Assembly: GCA_002418775.1 (NCBI GenBank)
Contig: DIEU01000055.1
Span: 1,943-39,563 of the forward strand
Direction: 5' to 3'
Origin: Firmicutes bacterium UBA5766
Lineage (GTDB): Bacteria > Bacillota > Desulfotomaculia > Desulfotomaculales > Nap2-2B
DNA: 37,621 nucleotides
Below are positions 16,039 to 23,668 of the stretch, one piece after another. The position numbers and the translations under genes were made by a program. Positions within the stretch are counted from its first letter, which is position 1; the number at the start of each line of letters is the position of its first letter. The notes beneath the pieces were generated by a model. It was given only the letters and a program-made list of their open reading frames with translations. It was not told the origin of the DNA and searched no databases.

Positions 16039-16893
16039 ATAGACAAGTTGTTATTAATATGTATTTTAACAGCAATCATTCATTTAACTGATACGTTAGC
16101 GTATGCGGTGCGTCTTTCAGGAGTTTCCACTAAAAGACTTGCCACAGCCTTTTCCTTGTTTCAAATCGTTTCTTTGCTGGCCAGTACTGCAAACCTTGTC
16201 CAGGCGCCGCTGCTTTCCTCAATCGTCGAGCAAACTATCAACAATGCAATGAAAGATACTCTTATTGTCAACCAGGGAATAATTCAGGATCCCTATTATA
16301 ATCAGCAGCTTGCCGTATTAAGTTACCAAATCAGATTTGTGATTTTCTCAGCCACCGCCGGGACTATGGTGGGTGTCTTTTTCACCCCTATATTCTCTTT
16401 TATTTTTAACAGAGTCATTTACATGTTTGAAGAAACTGGTTCTGTGATTAGGCTCGTCCTAATGCTTCTTTCCCCCCGGCGCTTAATTTTGATTTTATTT
16501 CAAAGTTTTTTATTCCTGCCCAAGCCGAAATTATATCGACGTACAATTCCGCTTGCTTTTCTTATTGCCAATGCAATTGTCATTGCGGTTTGGACAACGG
16601 GCGTACTTTCCTCTCTTTATGCCGGCGCCCTGCTGCCGGACTACAGGTCTACGGCGAGCCTGCTGTCCGGTGTTGTCAACGGCGTAGCGACAATACTTTC
16701 CGCAATAATTGTCAACCCTACGGCAGCTGTAATAACAGACCATGCCCTAGGAAACGAGCAAAAGGAAGAAATCAAACAAATGGTTTATTATCTGTGCATA
16801 ACCAGGATCATGGGAACTATCCTCGCCCAAATCATTTTTATCCCTTCTGCACTTCTTGTTAAATGGGTAGCCACCCTTATTGTAGGACTTTAG
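16039..16893 (+). CDS. amj: Lipid II flippase, Amj family
   Basis: About 284 residues with six or more hydrophobic helices; a member of the Amj (YdaH, DUF2837) family, which in Bacillus moves lipid II across the membrane as an alternative to MurJ. Family-like blocks are the opening LLICILTAIIHLTDTLAYAV and the RLSGVSTKRLA and TANLVQAPLL regions. The start is unusual. GGGTGA at 16027-16032 is six bases before ATA 16039, giving a family-like M-D-K-L-L-L opening. The only canonical alternative, TTG 16048, is 15 bases from that site. It sits with an amidase and an L,D-transpeptidase, matching a role in peptidoglycan supply. Confidence 0.9.
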   Translation: MDKLLLICILTAIIHLTDTLAYAVRLSGVSTKRLATAFSLFQIVSLLASTANLVQAPLLSSIVEQTINNAMKDTLIVNQGIIQDPYYNQQLAVLSYQIRFVIFSATAGTMVGVFFTPIFSFIFNRVIYMFEETGSVIRLVLMLLSPRRLILILFQSFLFLPKPKLYRRTIPLAFLIANAIVIAVWTTGVLSSLYAGALLPDYRSTASLLSGVVNGVATILSAIIVNPTAAVITDHALGNEQKEEIKQMVYYLCITRIMGTILAQIIFIPSALLVKWVATLIVGL

Positions 16894-16977
16894 AACCGAA
16901 AAACTGGAAATAGCTTACAGGCGCCTTTTTCTATTACTGCTCATACCCTGTAATGAAAAGAACACCGGGGGCTGGTG

Positions 16978-17622
16978 ATGGCTGCCTTGACTTTTTCCTC
17001 CATTCCTATTAAAACCCACGTCGTGACTGAAAAAGACGATATCGTTGAACTGACCCGTAAATACACTGAAGGCATTGCTTTCCCGGGAGATGTTATCGCT
17101 GTCGCAAAAAGCGTAGCTGCAATTACTCAGGGCCGTGCGGTCCTTCCTGAAAAAATCCGCCCGGGACTGATTGCCAAATTCGTCAGCCGTTTCCCTGCCA
17201 AACACGGCAGCCTGGCTACTCCAACCGCAATGCAGCTTGCTATCCGGGAAGTAGGAATTTTTAAAATACTACTTGGCTGCGCGGCATCCATCTTCGGCCG
17301 TTTAGTAGGAGCAAAGGGATACTTTTATATCGTGGCAGGCCGTGAACTTGCCTTAATCGATGATATAGCAGGCACAATGTGGCCTTATGAGAAACACATT
17401 ATTCTCGGACCCAGGGAACCGGAAAAAATTGTCCGTTCAATTCTTGAGGCAACGGGTGTGGACGCGGTTATCGCTGATGTCAATGATATCAAATGCGTCG
17501 ATATACTGGCCGCAACCAGCCCTGAAAGTAAGAGAACAGCAAAAGAAGCCCTGATCGATAACCCTTTCGGCAATGACGATCAACAAACCCCGATAGTTGT
17601 AATTAAGCAGCAGAAATCTTAA
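16978..17622 (+). CDS. CofE-like (F420-0:gamma-glutamyl ligase family) protein
   Basis: About 214 soluble residues similar to the F420-0:gamma-glutamyl ligase domain: SIPIKTHVVTEKDDIVEL near the start, GDVIAVAKSVAAITQGRAV (about 37-56), and a C-terminal alpha/beta part. True CofE enzymes add glutamates to coenzyme F420 in a GTP-dependent way. Here the AGID-type nucleotide-binding block is not recognisable, and no other F420 genes are nearby, so it is more likely a diverged paralogue of unknown substrate. Start is ambiguous among GTG 16975, ATG 16978 (GGGGG six bases upstream) and TTG 16987. It is 12 bases upstream of the arginine decarboxylase and probably co-transcribed with it. Confidence 0.75.
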   Translation: MAALTFSSIPIKTHVVTEKDDIVELTRKYTEGIAFPGDVIAVAKSVAAITQGRAVLPEKIRPGLIAKFVSRFPAKHGSLATPTAMQLAIREVGIFKILLGCAASIFGRLVGAKGYFYIVAGRELALIDDIAGTMWPYEKHIILGPREPEKIVRSILEATGVDAVIADVNDIKCVDILAATSPESKRTAKEALIDNPFGNDDQQTPIVVIKQQKS

Positions 17623-17634
17623 GGAGTGGATTAC

Positions 17635-18096
17635 TTGCTACCAACACCAACCGTTTTTAAACTAGTCGCGGGAACGGGGGAAAGCATAAGTCCCCTGAAT
17701 GCCTTTGATCAAGCCCTGCTGGGGGCAGGCGCCGGCAACGTGAACCTTTTAAAAGTAAGCAGTATTTTACCTCCCGGCGCAGTCTATGACGAAAAAATTT
17801 CTTTGCCGCCGGGCTCGCTTGTTCCGATTGCATACGGTACACTGACATCATCAAAACCGGGCGCCACTATCGCTGCGGCGGTCGGGGTAGGTATACCGGA
17901 AGATGGATTCGGAGTAATCATGGAATACTCCGGTCACGTTTCGAAAAAGGAAGCGGAAGATATAATCACGGGTATGGTGAAAGAGGCTTTTCAAACCAGA
18001 AACCTTAAATTAACAAAATGCCTGGTCAAAGCTATTGAACATCAGGTTATTAAAACCGGATCAGTCTTTGCCGGTGTTATTCTCTGGCATGAATGA
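17635..18096 (+). CDS. Pyruvoyl-dependent arginine decarboxylase
   Basis: A 153-residue proenzyme of the PvlArgDC family, which decarboxylates arginine to agmatine for polyamine synthesis or acid resistance. The self-cleavage site is intact: in LLKVSSILPPGA the Ser42-Ser43 bond is where the chain splits and Ser43 becomes the pyruvoyl group. The LNAFDQALL, VPIAYGTLTSSKPG and IMEYSGHVSKKEAE blocks match the family. TTG 17635 is chosen because AAGGAG is eight bases upstream; GTG 17626 would abut that site. The 3' end overlaps the convergent radical SAM gene by 36 bp. A LysE-type exporter lies about 2.5 kb away, which may or may not be related. Confidence 0.93.
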   Translation: MLPTPTVFKLVAGTGESISPLNAFDQALLGAGAGNVNLLKVSSILPPGAVYDEKISLPPGSLVPIAYGTLTSSKPGATIAAAVGVGIPEDGFGVIMEYSGHVSKKEAEDIITGMVKEAFQTRNLKLTKCLVKAIEHQVIKTGSVFAGVILWHE

Positions 18097-19122
18097 TCCG
18101 GAATCATCCTCCGGAGCACCAACCAGACGTATCGGATAACCGCAGCGGCGGCATTTTTTTTCATTCAGCCCTGTTATCCGCACGGTATAGGCATAGCGCT
18201 CGATTATTTTAAACTTGCACTGTGGACAGTATGTATTCCCAGCATCCATCTGCGGCGCGTTTCCGACATATACATAACTGAGTTTCTTTTTGGCCAATTC
18301 CCACGCTTTCTGCAGGGTCTGGATTGGCGTGGCGGGATGGTCCATTTTGTAATTTGGAAAGTACCGGGAAAAATGCAGGGGTATTTCGCAGTCGAGGCCG
18401 GCTATCCAGGAAACCAATTCATTTATTTCTTCTAAAGAATCATTCAACCCCGGAACAAGCAATGTGGTCAGTTCGACATGGCATTTGTCAAACGCTTCTT
18501 CGACCGTGCGTACTACAGGCCCGAGTTTCCCGCTGCAGACGGATTGGTAATATTCATCAGTAAAACCCTTGACATCTATATTCATGGCATCAATATAAGG
18601 AAGAATTTGCTGAAGAGGTTCTTTGTTAATATAACCGTTAGTAACCAACACATTCTTAATGCCCTGTTGCCTGGCTATCTGCGCAGTTTCCAGGACAAAC
18701 TCAAACCATGTAAGAGGCTCTGAATAAGTGTACGCAATCCCGATGCAGGGACGGCCCTTTTGCCTGTATTGCTCGACAAGGTCCACCGCTTTCCGGGGAG
18801 AGATCTCCTCTGTATGATATCCTTCATCAGCACGCGCAATTGTCCAGTTCTGGCAAAACTTGCAGTGCAGATTGCAGCCTATCGTACCCATTGATAAAAT
18901 ATTGGCGCCGGGATAAAAGTGGTATAGCGGTTTTTTTTCAATCGGATCCATCGCAATGGATGAACAGCGGCCATAGTTTAAAGCATACAATGTCCCGTCT
19001 ATATTTTTTCTTGTGCCGCAAAAACCGGTACACCCCGGCCCGATATTACATACTCTGGGACATAACATGCAGGTCACTTGTTTATTTTCTTTTTTCTCGT
19101 AGAAAAGAGCTTCGTTGGCCAA
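18061..19122 (-). CDS. AmmeMemoRadiSam system radical SAM enzyme
   Basis: A 353-residue radical SAM protein of the PflA-like AmmeMemoRadiSam subfamily. The 4Fe-4S motif is C83-x3-C87-x2-C90 (GCNLHCKFCQNW). A cysteine-rich N-terminus (CMLCPRVCNIGPGCTGFC) and a C-terminal zinc-ribbon-like CPQC...CRRC suggest extra metal sites. The substrate is not established for this family. It is 17 bases downstream of the Memo/AMMECR1 gene, the partner that names the system. TTG 19122 follows AGGGGTGA by four bases. Its last 36 bases overlap the convergent arginine decarboxylase gene, which is why the C-terminal tail after about residue 340 is probably not conserved. Confidence 0.93.
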   Translation of the reverse strand: MANEALFYEKKENKQVTCMLCPRVCNIGPGCTGFCGTRKNIDGTLYALNYGRCSSIAMDPIEKKPLYHFYPGANILSMGTIGCNLHCKFCQNWTIARADEGYHTEEISPRKAVDLVEQYRQKGRPCIGIAYTYSEPLTWFEFVLETAQIARQQGIKNVLVTNGYINKEPLQQILPYIDAMNIDVKGFTDEYYQSVCSGKLGPVVRTVEEAFDKCHVELTTLLVPGLNDSLEEINELVSWIAGLDCEIPLHFSRYFPNYKMDHPATPIQTLQKAWELAKKKLSYVYVGNAPQMDAGNTYCPQCKFKIIERYAYTVRITGLNEKKCRRCGYPIRLVGAPEDDSGSFMPENNTGKD

Positions 19123-19139
19123 ACTCTCACCCCTAGCTG

Positions 19140-20531
19140 TTATTTGTATCTTTCAACTTTAAATCTTTCCAGTTGAACAGGTTCGTCCGCACCTATTCCG
19201 GCTTTTTGCCTGGCAATAGAAATCTGCTCCTCGACCGTGTCTACACCTTCCAGATCGGGCAGGAGCAATCCGGAACGCCTTCCGGAACGCACTATCACAC
19301 CATAATTTTTAGGATCCAGTTCCTCAAGGCTGTTTACAGCCTCAGGTGGACCAAGCACATCAACGGAATAACTTAAATCAGCCAGTTCTTCCCTGGCAAC
19401 AGGGTAAAAACGAGGATCGCGCGTCGCCGCGCTGATTGCGTTATGAACAACCTCTGCAACCACATTTTTATATTGCCCTGTTATAGTCCCTATACAGCCC
19501 CTTAAGTTGCCATGTTTTTTCAAGGAAACAAATGCCCCCGCTTTACCTGCAAACTCCGGCGGTATATCCTTGTCCTCCGGAATTGACAGCTTTCCAGTTG
19601 CATAATAGTTTTCCAGAGTTTGACGGACTATCCTGACTAAATAACTTTCTTCCCCGGGCTCTTTCTTTTGTTCAAGAAACTTATCCAAAATCCGGTTTTC
19701 CGGTTTTGGTTCTTTTGGTGTCAAAACAGCAACCATATACCCGACCCCAAAAGGACCCTCATAAGATAATACTTCCCCTTTTACAGACAAACCATCAAAA
19801 GATCCCGACATCATTTGAATTGACCTGAGACCGCATTCCCCTGCTTTCTCCGTTAAATTCTTATCAATATGAAGAATTTCCTCAAACTGTGCTTTGCCGA
19901 CCAACTCGACCATCTTGTGATCGAATTCCTTTCCTTTCGGATCAAAACCAGCCGGGGCATTCCTTGTCAAACGGTGCGAGAGATCCCCGCTCGCCAGCAC
20001 AGCCACCCTCTTCCCCAATTTGGACGCCGATCTGCTGACAGCGGCGCCGAATTTATACAGCTGTTCTCCGGGCAGCAACCCCATCGACACAGCAACCAGG
20101 GGAAGACTGGCCCCGGCTTTAAGGATAAAATAAAGCGGAACTGTCATCCCATGATCAAGGTTAAGGTCTATATGATATTTTCGTGCAAATTCTTCATCCA
20201 TCTCAAATACAGGTATTTCCAGGAACGCAGACTGGTAAACAATCTCCTTAACCATTTCCAGATCATTATCCAAATCAAAACTCACGCCTGCAGCGCCAAA
20301 TTGTCCAAGGTTGCCTTTTAAGCGGGAAGAAACATTTAAAGCAATAAAATCATGAAATAAGGGCGCGTGGGGAGAGATGATCACTAAGACCTCAGCGCTG
20401 CTTTCTATAATTCTTTTGCCCAATTCAAGCATGGCTGTTTGGGAAGCCTTTACTTCAGCAGCTCCCTCCCTTCCCACTTCGGGTACCATAATAGGCGGAT
20501 GGGGACAAATACCGCCAAGAACAACAGTCAT
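19140..20531 (-). CDS. Memo/AMMECR1 two-domain protein (AmmeMemoRadiSam protein A)
   Basis: A 463-residue fusion. Residues 1-270 form a class III extradiol dioxygenase (LigB/MEMO-like) domain with conserved histidine motifs CPHPPIM, SPHAPLFHDF, LDHGMTVP and SGDLSHRL. Residues 290-463 form an AMMECR1 domain with the hallmark GNLRGCIGTI and PRFYPVAREEL motifs. Both halves occur as separate human proteins (MEMO1, AMMECR1); the bacterial set travels with the radical SAM enzyme next door, and its reaction is not established. A GGGGGG run is about six bases before ATG 20531. The extradiol-like half probably binds iron, but whether it is a dioxygenase here is unknown. Confidence 0.93.
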   Translation of the reverse strand: MTVVLGGICPHPPIMVPEVGREGAAEVKASQTAMLELGKRIIESSAEVLVIISPHAPLFHDFIALNVSSRLKGNLGQFGAAGVSFDLDNDLEMVKEIVYQSAFLEIPVFEMDEEFARKYHIDLNLDHGMTVPLYFILKAGASLPLVAVSMGLLPGEQLYKFGAAVSRSASKLGKRVAVLASGDLSHRLTRNAPAGFDPKGKEFDHKMVELVGKAQFEEILHIDKNLTEKAGECGLRSIQMMSGSFDGLSVKGEVLSYEGPFGVGYMVAVLTPKEPKPENRILDKFLEQKKEPGEESYLVRIVRQTLENYYATGKLSIPEDKDIPPEFAGKAGAFVSLKKHGNLRGCIGTITGQYKNVVAEVVHNAISAATRDPRFYPVAREELADLSYSVDVLGPPEAVNSLEELDPKNYGVIVRSGRRSGLLLPDLEGVDTVEEQISIARQKAGIGADEPVQLERFKVERYK

Positions 20532-20563
20532 TTAAAACCCCCCTTAGCCAAAAATTCGCGTAA

Positions 20564-21253
20564 CTAAGCATACAAACCCCAGTAAATAAAATACAGTCCC
20601 AGACCGATCAGAAACAATCCGCAAGCTTCATTTACCCTGCGGTAAACAACCGGGCGAAAGAGCTTCCTTCCCTTGCTGATCATAGCTGCTACAAAACTGT
20701 ACCAGGTTAAATCGGCAAGAATATGTCCGCTGAAAATACTGGCCAGGCCATACATACCCTGCTGCAAAGATATTGTTATGTAACCCAATCCTATTGTTGC
20801 CCACCAAAGAATCCAATATGGATTTGAAATACTGGTAAATATACCCTCCCAGACCAAATAGGTTTCCCCTAATAAAGAAGGGGGAAGAAACCTCTTTCTT
20901 TCCTGCTTTTCGCTCTGGTTTCCAGCAGCGCTTTCTGAAATGGAATTTGTTAACTGCGCTTCTACAGAACGTGAATTCTTGAGCGTTAACCACCCCAGGT
21001 ATAATAAAATTAAGCTTCCCGTAAAAGCAATTGCCTTTTGTACGGCATTACTGCCCAGAAAAGAAGCTAATCCCAAGATCAGCGCAATTACAAGCGCCCC
21101 TTCCAGTATGGCATGGCCCAGTACGATTAATGGCCCTGCCCTGAAGCCCCTTTTTATCGACTCGCTTATTGTAACCGATAAAAGAGGGCCGGGTGATAAA
21201 GCGCCGGAGAAACTAACCAGAAAAGTTGTCAAAAAGATAGTCAGTAATTTCAT
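20564..21253 (-). CDS. LysE/RhtB-family exporter
   Basis: A 229-residue membrane protein with about six helices. The N-terminal motif FSGALSPGPLLSVTISESIKRG is the family hallmark, followed by helices at about 40-65, 70-92, 145-165, 170-195 and 205-229, with a charged loop around 95-125. LysE proteins export amino acids such as lysine, arginine or homoserine in exchange for protons. The substrate cannot be read from sequence. It lies just upstream of the AmmeMemoRadiSam pair and downstream of the tpiA-gpmI fusion on the same strand. AAGGT is eight bases before the ATG. Confidence 0.88.
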   Translation of the reverse strand: MKLLTIFLTTFLVSFSGALSPGPLLSVTISESIKRGFRAGPLIVLGHAILEGALVIALILGLASFLGSNAVQKAIAFTGSLILLYLGWLTLKNSRSVEAQLTNSISESAAGNQSEKQERKRFLPPSLLGETYLVWEGIFTSISNPYWILWWATIGLGYITISLQQGMYGLASIFSGHILADLTWYSFVAAMISKGRKLFRPVVYRRVNEACGLFLIGLGLYFIYWGLYA

Positions 21254-21326
21254 TTATAAAATACCTTGTGTAAAATTTTCTTCTTGTATGCTTAAAATCC
21301 TTCAACCAGGAAATGATGGCTCTACA

Positions 21327-21348
21327 TTAGCAGCATGGTGGCTGCTAA
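21327..21348. repeat. 8-bp perfect inverted repeat over the gpmI stop codon
   Basis: TTAGCAGC (21327-21334), loop ATGGTG, GCTGCTAA (21341-21348). The TAG stop lies inside the right arm. No T-run follows on either strand, so it is not a standard terminator. The first 12 bases also occur in the hairpin upstream of pgk (24943-24954). Confidence 0.6.
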
Positions 21349-23663
21349 ATTATTTCCGGCAAACCTGCGATGAGGCAATTCCCTGTCATCTGGGGGGGTT
21401 TGGGTATTCCCAAAAGATATAAAACTGTTGGAGCTATATCTTCGAGCCGCCCCGGGCGCAGCAAAGCATTTTTCAGGCTCTCGTTAACAAGTATAAACGG
21501 AACATGGTTAGTGGTATGAGCCGTATGGGGTTTCCCATCTTCATCCTGCATCTCCTCCGCATTACCATGGTCGGCTGTAACTAACGCTGTTCCTCCTTTT
21601 TCAAGCACTGCGCCAATCACCTGACCCAGGCAGTAATCAACAGCTTCAATAGCCTTGACGGTAACTTCAAGAATACCTGTATGTCCAACCATATCCGCAT
21701 TGGCATAATTCATGATAATTACCTGACATTCTCCTGCCGCCAATCTTTCCAAAAAAGCGCTTGTAACTTCGAAAGCGCTCATTTCCGGCTTTAAATCATA
21801 GGTTTTCACTTTAGGGGAAGAGATCAGCAAACGATCCTCACCGGGATAGGGTGTCTCCATTCCTCCGTTGAAAAAGAAAGTTACATGGGCATATTTTTCA
21901 GTTTCAGCAAGCCTCAACTGCTTTACACCCTGCTTGCTGAGCGTTTCCCCCAGCGTATTCACCAGAAAATGGGGTTCATAGGCTACCGGCGCATCTATGG
22001 TATCATCATAAAGCGTCATACATGTAAAAAGCAGGTCATTGAGTCTAACGGTCCGGTTAAAACCCTCAAATTCCCGATCAACAAAAGCATGAGTAATTTG
22101 CCTGGCCCTATCCGGTCTGAAGTTGTAAATAATTACCGAATCACCGTCTTTAACCATATTCAAGTTTTGATCTTCTGAATTAATGATTACCGTCGGTCGA
22201 ACAAATTCATCCGTTTCATTCCGCCGGTATGAGTCCTTAATAGCCTGGGATGCAGAAGATGCGCTTAAACCTTCACCCAAAACCATTGCGTCATATGCAT
22301 TTTTTATTCTATCCCACCTGTGGTCCCTGTCCATTGCGTAATAACGGCCCATTACTGTTGCTATTTTCCCAATATTTATTGCCGAAAATTTGTCTTCCAA
22401 TTGTTGAATGTATTCCAGGGCATTATCAGGCGGCACATCCCGGCCATCCAGGAAGCAGTGAACCCTTACTTTCTGCAGGGAATTGCTTTTCGCTAAATCA
22501 AGGAGAGCAAAAAGGTGTTTGATGTGGCTGTGCACACCTCCGTCAGACAACAGACCCATTAAGTGAAGAGTTGAATTGTTCTTTTTTACATGCTCAATTG
22601 CAGCCAAAAGCTTTTTATTGGTATAAAACGTCCCCTCCCGAATCTCCTTGTTTATACGCGTAAAATCCTGATAGACAACCCGGCCCGCGCCTATATTAAG
22701 GTGCCCGACTTCGGAGTTGCCCATCTGCCCCTCGGGGAGCCCTACGTCTTCACCGGACGCGCTTAATGCCGTAAAAGGAAATTCCTTGAACAGCCGGTCA
22801 AGATTCGGCGTTCTCGCGGAAGCAATAGCATTGCCTCTGGTTTTTTTGCTCAGACCCCAGCCGTCAAGGATCACCAGGGCTAAAGGTGTACCTTTATTAG
22901 AAGCATTTTTATAACAGTTCCGGATTATTGATGAAAAGGCGTTAACCTGCAGGCTGGCTCCTCCAACCAGAGCGCCGTCCACATCAGGCTGAGCCATAAG
23001 TCCCGCGATATTATCAGGTTTTACACTTCCGCCATATAAAATTCTTATTTTTTGCGCTATTTCAGGACCTGCATTTTGAATCAGGAAACCGCGGATAAGA
23101 CCATTTACCTGCTGCGCATCCTTTGCTTCGGCGGTGAGTCCGGTACCGATAGCCCAAACCGGTTCGTAAGCAACAACGATCCTGGATAATTCAGGCGGGC
23201 CTAAATCAGCTAAAGAACCGCCAAGTTGTTTCTCAATAATTTTTCCGGTTATTCCGTTTTTCCTTTCCTCCAGAGTCTCTCCAACACAGACAATTGGTGT
23301 AAGCCCTGCTTTAAGGGCTGCCTGGACTTTTCTATTAATAAGCTGGTCACTTTCCCCAAAATACTGGCGCCTCTCTGAATGCCCCAGTATTACATAACTA
23401 CAGCCGACTTCCTTTAACATCGGGGGAGCGACCTCTCCTGTATAGGCGCCTTCATCCTCGCAGAACATATTCTGGGCTCCCAGCCCGATTATGCTTCCGT
23501 CCAGCTCACGCGCAACACTGGCAAGAGCTACAAAAGGCGGACAGACGATAACTTCCGCATTCTTAAACTCCCCCAGCGTCTCCCGTAACTCCTTAACAAA
23601 AACAGCCGCCTCTGCAGGAGTTTTATACATTTTCCAGTTACCCGCTATTAAAGGTGTTCGCAT
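21345..23663 (-). CDS. Triosephosphate isomerase::phosphoglycerate mutase (cofactor-independent) fusion
   Basis: One uninterrupted 772-codon frame encodes two glycolytic enzymes. Residues 1-248 are a complete triosephosphate isomerase: NWKMY (active Lys), LGHSERR (His), AYEPVWAIGTG (Glu) and the phosphate-binding YGGSVKPDN and GGASL. Residues from about 259 are a complete 2,3-bisphosphoglycerate-independent mutase: LVILDGWG, the catalytic Ser in GQMGNSEVGH, RGDGRDVPP-type FLDGRDVPPDN and VTADHGNAEEM. The linker is only about ten residues (CYKNASNKGT). Out of frame, the junction still contains TAAAAATG, which looks like an old stop/start. The ATG uses an AAAGGAT within the pgk 3' end, so it is coupled to pgk. 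The fusion joins non-consecutive pathway steps; enolase does not follow. Confidence 0.93.
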   Translation of the reverse strand: MRTPLIAGNWKMYKTPAEAAVFVKELRETLGEFKNAEVIVCPPFVALASVARELDGSIIGLGAQNMFCEDEGAYTGEVAPPMLKEVGCSYVILGHSERRQYFGESDQLINRKVQAALKAGLTPIVCVGETLEERKNGITGKIIEKQLGGSLADLGPPELSRIVVAYEPVWAIGTGLTAEAKDAQQVNGLIRGFLIQNAGPEIAQKIRILYGGSVKPDNIAGLMAQPDVDGALVGGASLQVNAFSSIIRNCYKNASNKGTPLALVILDGWGLSKKTRGNAIASARTPNLDRLFKEFPFTALSASGEDVGLPEGQMGNSEVGHLNIGAGRVVYQDFTRINKEIREGTFYTNKKLLAAIEHVKKNNSTLHLMGLLSDGGVHSHIKHLFALLDLAKSNSLQKVRVHCFLDGRDVPPDNALEYIQQLEDKFSAINIGKIATVMGRYYAMDRDHRWDRIKNAYDAMVLGEGLSASSASQAIKDSYRRNETDEFVRPTVIINSEDQNLNMVKDGDSVIIYNFRPDRARQITHAFVDREFEGFNRTVRLNDLLFTCMTLYDDTIDAPVAYEPHFLVNTLGETLSKQGVKQLRLAETEKYAHVTFFFNGGMETPYPGEDRLLISSPKVKTYDLKPEMSAFEVTSAFLERLAAGECQVIIMNYANADMVGHTGILEVTVKAIEAVDYCLGQVIGAVLEKGGTALVTADHGNAEEMQDEDGKPHTAHTTNHVPFILVNESLKNALLRPGRLEDIAPTVLYLLGIPKPPQMTGNCLIAGLPEII

Positions 23664-23668
23664 GTTTT

